Source of the DNA: Leptospira licerasiae serovar Varillal str. VAR 010 | Lineage (GTDB): Bacteria; Spirochaetota; Leptospiria; Leptospirales; Leptospiraceae | NCBI RefSeq assembly: GCF_000244755.1 | Contig: NZ_AHOO02000005.1 | Coordinates: 1,543,501 to 1,607,500 of the forward strand | DNA length: 64,000 bases | Direction: 5' to 3' | In this document: positions 59,367 through 64,000 of the stretch, piece after piece | Position numbering within the stretch: position 1 is the first letter of the stretch | Layout: each line of letters starts with the position of its first letter | Program-made: the position numbers and the translations under genes | Notes under the pieces: generated by a model | The model's input: only the letters and a program-made list of their open reading frames with translations | Databases searched by the model: none | What the model was told of the DNA's origin: nothing

Positions 59367-60434
59367 ATGAGTTCCTTGACCCTTGAGCGAAAAAACATTT
59401 CGGATCGATTTACCGAAAAAGAAAAAACTAAACGTATCATTAAATGGATCCGTCGTTCGGATTCTAAACTCAGAAAACGTTTCTCTTTCTTGAAATACCA
59501 AAATACGATCGGATTCGGGATCACCATAGGTTCTGCCTCGGGAATGATCCTATTGGGAAGTTTATATGTTATGGATGTCATTCCATTCTGGGCTTGTATT
59601 ATCGGGAACGGGATCTTGGCTTCCTTTCTTCATGAGATGGAGCATGACCTGATCCATAGTATTTATTTTAAAGAAAATCCGAAGATGCAGAATTTTCTGT
59701 TTTGGATCGTTTGGCTATTCCGTGCGAATACAGTCAATCCTTGGTTCAGAAAAGAGATCCATCTTCTTCATCATAAACTTTCTGGGAACATAGAAGATAT
59801 AGAAGAAAGGTTTATCAGTAATGGAATGCCTTGGGGGATCAAACGAATACTTGTGATGATCGATCCTATCATGGCTGTCGTTTTGCAGGGACCTAAGATC
59901 AGAAAGGACGCGATCCGTTATCTTGCAAAAATAAAAGCCAAACCGATCAAGGGACCTTATCGTTTAGTATATCTTCTCCTTTGGTACTCTTTTTTGATCT
60001 GGGGAATGATCTCTTTGATCAATTGGGCATTAGGAAGTCCAATACAAGAGGCCGGAACGACAGCTTATATTCATAATTTCTTAAATACTGCAGCAGTAGT
60101 ATATTTGATACCTTGTTGGCTCAGGCAATCCGCAATACAGATCGTTTCTTCTAATATGCATTATTACGGAGATGTGAAGAGTTTATATCAGCAGACCCAG
60201 GTATTGGACTCATGGTGGATATTACCTCTACATTTGTTCTGTTTTAACTTCGGAGCAACTCATGGGATCCATCATTTTGTGGTAACACAGCCGTTCTATC
60301 TACGACAAGCGGTAGCTCCTAAAGTAAAACCGTTCTTAAAAAAATATGGAATTCGTTTTAACGACTTTGAAAGTATGACAAGGGCGAATCGTTACCAAAA
60401 AGAAGAATTGGATGGTATTGCGATTCCGGCCTAG
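59367..60434 (+). CDS. Fatty acid desaturase family protein
   Basis: I prefer ATG 59367 because GGAG lies five bases before it; the frame can be extended to TTG 59274 without conserved sequence. The three histidine boxes of membrane di-iron desaturases are present: LHEMEHDLIHS, EIHLLHHKLSG and THGIHHFVVTQ. Membrane helices flank them. It probably introduces a double bond or hydroxyl into a lipid acyl chain, which alters membrane fluidity. It lies between a membrane AraC regulator and a condensation-type acyltransferase in the same direction. Confidence 0.88.
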   Translation: MSSLTLERKNISDRFTEKEKTKRIIKWIRRSDSKLRKRFSFLKYQNTIGFGITIGSASGMILLGSLYVMDVIPFWACIIGNGILASFLHEMEHDLIHSIYFKENPKMQNFLFWIVWLFRANTVNPWFRKEIHLLHHKLSGNIEDIEERFISNGMPWGIKRILVMIDPIMAVVLQGPKIRKDAIRYLAKIKAKPIKGPYRLVYLLLWYSFLIWGMISLINWALGSPIQEAGTTAYIHNFLNTAAVVYLIPCWLRQSAIQIVSSNMHYYGDVKSLYQQTQVLDSWWILPLHLFCFNFGATHGIHHFVVTQPFYLRQAVAPKVKPFLKKYGIRFNDFESMTRANRYQKEELDGIAIPA

Positions 60435-60455
60435 TACATTGAAGTCGGAAATAGC

Positions 60456-61733
60456 ATGCAAAATTTAAAAGAATCTGAAAGACCACAAGGCCAATTTATT
60501 CGATCCTTAGACCAAGCGGAGGCAAATTTCTGGTTATATGACCGTGCCTCCTCTATGAACTTTTGCGTAATGGCGGAAGGAGAAGGTTCTTTCTCCGAAG
60601 AAAGTTTGAGAAAAGCTCTGGACCTTATCCAAAACAAACATGCGTTAGCTAAGGTTCAGATCTTGAAGCAAGCAGGACAAGATTCTCATTTATACTTTGC
60701 AACCTCGGATAAAAAAATCCCGATCCAAAAAGATTATTATTCTCCTGACTGGAAATCCAAATTGGCCAAAGAAACTATCCGACTTTTCGAATTAGGAGAT
60801 TCTCCTTTAATCAGAACTATCTTATACACTTCCGGAAATTCTAAATTTGCGATCGGAGTCATCTTTCATCATAGTATCGGAGACGGAAGATCAGGTTGCA
60901 GATTTCTTTTAGATGTACTTAGAGCAAGTACGGGGGAAACCGATGGAATCGAAGAAGGTTCCGAATATTCCTCTCTAATGGAATTATATCCGGCGGAAGA
61001 ATTGTACAAAGGTGAGCCTAAACCGGAAAAACCGCTTACTATCGCTCAATTCTCTCGTAAAAAAGAGGAGCAAGATCCAGAGATCATCAGTTTCTATTTG
61101 GAAGAAGAAGATGTTGATTCCCTCCTAAAAACTTCTAAACAAAAAAGGATTTCCTTTCACGGGATCTTGGGTGCAGCTCAGGTAACGGCACTTGCGGATT
61201 TTTTCGACAAAGGGCAAGAGGGAGTATTATATCTTTCTACACCGGCGGATCTAAGACCCCATTTAAGTCATCCTGTGCCTGATTCTGCATTAGGGCTCTA
61301 TATTTCTCTATTCACTACTCCAGTAAATATCAGAGATCCTTTTGATATAAAGGCAAAAGCCATCATGAACGATGTGAGAGCCCGAATAGGAAGAAGAGAA
61401 GGGAGAGCATTTTACGAATTACTTCCTCCTTCGGAACAATTTTTGGAAAAAGAAGACGGGCTAAAACTTTTTCAATTGTTGATGAACCGAAATCCTCAAT
61501 CTAGCTTGCTGAGTAACGTCGGAGTTATTCCTGTTTTGGCATCGGATGAAATAAAGGTAAAAGAGCTTTCCTTTACGGTCCATCCGGCTTTGACCCAAAC
61601 GGTATTTACAACTGTGACAACTTACGAAAATAGAATGGCGATCAATATAAACTACGACAAGAATCGTTGGAAGGAAGCGGACATCTCTCAGTTTGCATAT
61701 TCTTTCCGTAAGAATATACTTTCTAATTCATAA
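60456..61733 (+). CDS. Condensation-type acyltransferase
   Basis: This 425-residue soluble protein has the HHxxxDG active-site signature of the CoA-dependent acyltransferase/condensation superfamily: FHHSIGDGRSG (His138, His139, Asp143). The later SALGLYISLFTTPVN is typical of the second half. It resembles PapA5-like or wax-ester-type acyltransferases that join acyl-CoA to alcohols or hydroxylated lipids. The adjacent desaturase, 21 bases upstream, suggests joint lipid modification. The substrate cannot be told. Confidence 0.75.
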   Translation: MQNLKESERPQGQFIRSLDQAEANFWLYDRASSMNFCVMAEGEGSFSEESLRKALDLIQNKHALAKVQILKQAGQDSHLYFATSDKKIPIQKDYYSPDWKSKLAKETIRLFELGDSPLIRTILYTSGNSKFAIGVIFHHSIGDGRSGCRFLLDVLRASTGETDGIEEGSEYSSLMELYPAEELYKGEPKPEKPLTIAQFSRKKEEQDPEIISFYLEEEDVDSLLKTSKQKRISFHGILGAAQVTALADFFDKGQEGVLYLSTPADLRPHLSHPVPDSALGLYISLFTTPVNIRDPFDIKAKAIMNDVRARIGRREGRAFYELLPPSEQFLEKEDGLKLFQLLMNRNPQSSLLSNVGVIPVLASDEIKVKELSFTVHPALTQTVFTTVTTYENRMAININYDKNRWKEADISQFAYSFRKNILSNS

Positions 61734-61768
61734 AAATTACTAAACTCTAAAGATTGGAATGGACAGGA

Positions 61769-62176
61769 TCAAAAAGGAAGAATTCTTTTTCTGTTCTTGA
61801 AAACCTTTCTTCCGAGGATCCATCCACAGAATAAGAGACCGCAGCCTAAATAGGAGATCAGGTTCGGGATTAAAAGAATTTTCACTTCTGCAAGTACTGG
61901 TACCTGCATCATTAAACCTGCGAGCATTAAGATGGTATGAATTTCCGCTACTCTTGCTTTTTTCTCATCCAAATATTTCCCTAAACCTCCTCCTGTGATA
62001 AATGCAAGAACTCCGAAGATAGCCCCGGTTCTTCCGATATTCGCAGAAAAGTATTCAAAATTTTGAATATCAGGAAATTGGAATAGAATAATAAAAGGAC
62101 GAAAAAATAGAAAACTTAAGGAAAAGATTCCTAAATATCTATGAAGCCTAAGTTTGTTTTTGGGAGAAAGTTCCAA
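61769..62176 (-). CDS. Hypothetical four-helix membrane protein
   Basis: This 135-residue protein has four membrane helices (about 14-32, 48-65, 76-98 and 104-122) separated by charged loops, with His12 (RLHRYLG) and a basic C-terminal end (RKVFKNRKR). No family is recognised. It starts nine bases after the APC permease gene on the same strand, so it is probably co-transcribed and may be a partner of that permease. Confidence 0.6.
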   Translation of the reverse strand: MELSPKNKLRLHRYLGIFSLSFLFFRPFIILFQFPDIQNFEYFSANIGRTGAIFGVLAFITGGGLGKYLDEKKARVAEIHTILMLAGLMMQVPVLAEVKILLIPNLISYLGCGLLFCGWILGRKVFKNRKRILPF

Positions 62177-62185
62177 GGCGGAAAC

Positions 62186-63643
62186 TTAAGCGGGATCACC
62201 GCTGCCTACCGGGACAGGTTCGTTCTCAGGAAGTAAACTTAAGCCGCCGGCTTCCAACTCCGGTTCGGAAATGGCGTCGAATGGGACCGGTTGAGATTTT
62301 TTAGAAAGTTTGAAATAATAATATAATGGAACGGAAAATAGGGTGAACCCAAATCCCCAAAGAGCTTCTGCACTTTTATTATATAGTAAAGTTGCAATGA
62401 TTAGAATATTAGAAAGAATGTAAAGATAGGTTGAATAAGGATAACCTGGGATCTTAAATTCGTTCTTTAAATGTCTCTTCTCGAAAATAATCGGTGTATA
62501 AGCAGTGATCGTTGCTAACAATAGGGTCGAGCATGTTATCAGATATAAAAGGGATTCGATCTCTTTTACAAAACAGAAAAGACAAGCATACAAAAATTGA
62601 AAGATCAAAGATTTGTAAGGGCTATGATATTTAGGATGTAATTTTGCCATGCTCGGAAAAAAGAACCCATCTCTCGCCATTGCAAAATAGATCCTGGAGC
62701 CACCGATGATATAGGCGGAAATTCCACCTAAAAAGACCCAACAAATAAACGCTGTGATCAGGATATTTACTCCGTTTCCGAATAAGAATCCGGAAGCGGT
62801 TACGCCGATCTTTTCGTCCCCTGCCAAAAATTGAACAGGGGCAGAACTTAAGTATAAAAAATTAATGAGAACATAAAGAAGAGTAACCAAAGTGCAGGAG
62901 ACGAATACCGATTTGTAAATATTTTTTTCAGGATCTTTTACTTCCTCTGCGACGTAGGTGATCATATTCCAGCCCAAATAGGAGAAAGTGACCGGTATGG
63001 CGCCTGCAAGTAAAAGATTCCATCCATGAAGGTCGGAGGGGATCAGGGAAAAAGATTCAAAATTTTGAATATTATAATTTCCTATAGTAAAACCCAGTGT
63101 CACAAAGGCTACCAGGCCTAAAATTTTGAAAGTGGTGAAAAAATTCTGTATACGGGAGGCGAGCCCGATCCCGAAAAAGTTCACAATAGTGAAAAATAAG
63201 ATCGTAGAGATCCCCAGAATCTGAGCCACCCCCAACGAGAATGTGATTCCCAGGAACTTGGATTCTAAGAAATAAATGTCCCAACTAGGACTGAACAAAG
63301 TCAAAAACGATTTGGAGAATGCTATCGCAGAAAGAGAGATAGAGGCCGAAAAATTTACCGACAAAGATAACCACCCACTTGAGAACGCGACGATAGGGGA
63401 GTAGGCCTCCTTTAGATAAACGTAATCTCCCCCCGCATATGGAAAGATGCTTGCCGATTTCGCATAACTCATAGCCCCCGCGATAGCCAAGAATCCGCCC
63501 AAGATCCAACAAAGAAGCGTCCAATTCGGATTAGCGGTTTGGGTCAGTATATAGCCAGTAGTAATGAACACACCCGGTCCCACCATAGAGCTGAACATGA
63601 GAGAAATGGAATCGTAAAGATTAAGAGAGCGGCGAAGTTTCAT
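62186..63643 (-). CDS. APC-superfamily amino-acid permease
   Basis: This 485-residue protein has about twelve membrane helices. The first helix contains the family motif [19 protein letters not shown], and [22 protein letters not shown] follows; the mid-protein [17 protein letters not shown] is also typical of amino-acid permeases. It probably takes up an amino acid by proton or sodium coupling. The C-terminal tail is Glu/Pro-rich. It leads a two-gene unit with the small membrane protein at 61769. The region upstream of its start is full of hairpins. Confidence 0.9.
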   Translation of the reverse strand: MKLRRSLNLYDSISLMFSSMVGPGVFITTGYILTQTANPNWTLLCWILGGFLAIAGAMSYAKSASIFPYAGGDYVYLKEAYSPIVAFSSGWLSLSVNFSASISLSAIAFSKSFLTLFSPSWDIYFLESKFLGITFSLGVAQILGISTILFFTIVNFFGIGLASRIQNFFTTFKILGLVAFVTLGFTIGNYNIQNFESFSLIPSDLHGWNLLLAGAIPVTFSYLGWNMITYVAEEVKDPEKNIYKSVFVSCTLVTLLYVLINFLYLSSAPVQFLAGDEKIGVTASGFLFGNGVNILITAFICWVFLGGISAYIIGGSRIYFAMARDGFFFPSMAKLHPKYHSPYKSLIFQFLYACLFCFVKEIESLLYLITCSTLLLATITAYTPIIFEKRHLKNEFKIPGYPYSTYLYILSNILIIATLLYNKSAEALWGFGFTLFSVPLYYYFKLSKKSQPVPFDAISEPELEAGGLSLLPENEPVPVGSGDPA

Positions 63644-63718
63644 TTAGAGTTTTGGTCAAAATAGCCTTTTTACTTTCGCTCACAAGACATTTTCAGAACC
63701 ACTTTAAATCACTCCATT

Positions 63719-63754
63719 GTAGGAGTTCCCACGCTTGTTTGTTGGAACTCCTAC
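63719..63754. repeat. GTAGGA palindrome at the start of the hairpin array
   Basis: GTAGGAGTTCC (63719-63729) pairs with GGAACTCCTAC (63744-63754), perfect 11-bp arms with a 14-base loop. It belongs to the same dispersed family seen at 41779, 49033 and 58061. Confidence 0.7.
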
Positions 63755-63770
63755 GGATGATTTGGGCGGC

Positions 63771-63916
63771 TCCGAGCAAAGCTCGGATCGGGCTACTACG
63801 GGTTCGCGCATTCGCGCTCATCCGGCAAGGCCGGACTAACGCCCTTCGTATCCCTGCCGCAGCGACCCATAGGGAGCGAGGCAACGACCGCGAAGCGAGT
63901 CGGTGGCCAGAGGCCA
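63771..63916. repeat. GC-rich array of short-loop hairpins
   Basis: This stretch holds a chain of hairpins with 3-4 base loops: TCCGAGC-AAA-GCTCGGA (63771-63787), GCGC-ATTC-GCGC (63806-63817), TCCGGC-AAG-GCCGGA (63821-63835), CGACCGC-GAA-GCG-A-GTCG (63885-63902) and TGGCC-AGA-GGCCA (63904-63916). It is much more GC-rich than the genes around it. CCGCAGCGAC at about 63857 reappears at 63991-64000, so another unit probably begins at the window edge. No gene is present in 63644-64000; the short frame at 63652-63945 is a shadow of the repeat. Confidence 0.7.
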
Positions 63917-64000
63917 AGCGAGTGAATTGGTTTAATCAAAACTAAGAATTTGAATCGAAAATATAGCTAAGACCAATACACTGAATTTGACCGCAGCGAC

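Noticed and set aside
63830..63845. attC-like ACTAACGCCC at the hairpin array
   Set aside because: Only a short core resembles integron sites; no integrase gene or paired core is visible.

Overview
The window looks like a chromosomal stretch from a spirochaete of the genus Leptospira. The basis is a DUF1577-type protein, many lipoproteins with short spirochaetal lipoboxes, the mreBCD-mrdA-rodA shape operon, alternative complex III, a 7TM-AraC regulator, and many proteins recognisable only as Leptospira hypotheticals. Coding density is high. I saw no tRNA, rRNA, CRISPR array, transposase or prophage. The assignment comes from reading proteins, not from a search.

Layout. 1-1262 is the end of an alternative complex III operon (ActF plus a lipoprotein), closed by a terminator. 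1367-4515 holds a membrane protein, a lipoprotein, a cysteine-rich exported protein and a DUF1577/PilZ-like protein. 4517-7711 is a tightly overlapping minus-strand operon: a degenerate RecA-like protein, a small coiled-coil protein, and a family B DNA polymerase with a decayed exonuclease domain. Divergent from it is an orphan Pycsar-effector-like (DUF5706) membrane protein at 7806-8366. 8449-14032 carries an acyltransferase-3 protein, a large membrane-anchored unknown, glyA and a lipoate-protein ligase.

14291-26133 holds an SGNH lipoprotein coupled to a beta-barrel, a rhomboid-like protein lacking the catalytic His, a metallo-hydrolase coupled to PBP1A, and the 2-oxoglutarate dehydrogenase complex in the order sucB-lpd-sucA. 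26367-30447 is a phosphorelay cluster: PAS-PAS kinase, single-domain receiver, and REC-PAS-kinase-REC hybrid. After ppx/gppA comes the elongasome operon mreB-mreC-mreD-mrdA-rodA (32888-39027), then two unknown proteins.

41080-48540 includes DUF1858 and QueD divergently arranged, acetoacetyl-CoA synthetase, an ECF sigma / putative anti-sigma / LTXXQ periplasmic protein set, a solute-binding protein and a ferredoxin-metallo-hydrolase fusion. 48537-57893 includes a lytic transglycosylase, a matrixin-type lipoprotein protease, pepA-bcp, an SDR, a GH18 lipoprotein, an acyl-CoA dehydrogenase and a crotonase. 58116-61733 is a likely lipid-modification cluster (membrane AraC regulator, desaturase, condensation-type acyltransferase). 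The window ends with an amino-acid permease and a GC-rich hairpin array.

The points most worth following are the polymerase cassette, the orphan Pycsar-type effector next to it, a perfect 15-bp inverted repeat that swallows the start codon of the GH18 gene, the dispersed GTAGGA...TCCTAC palindromes (one inside a gene), and the terminal hairpin array.
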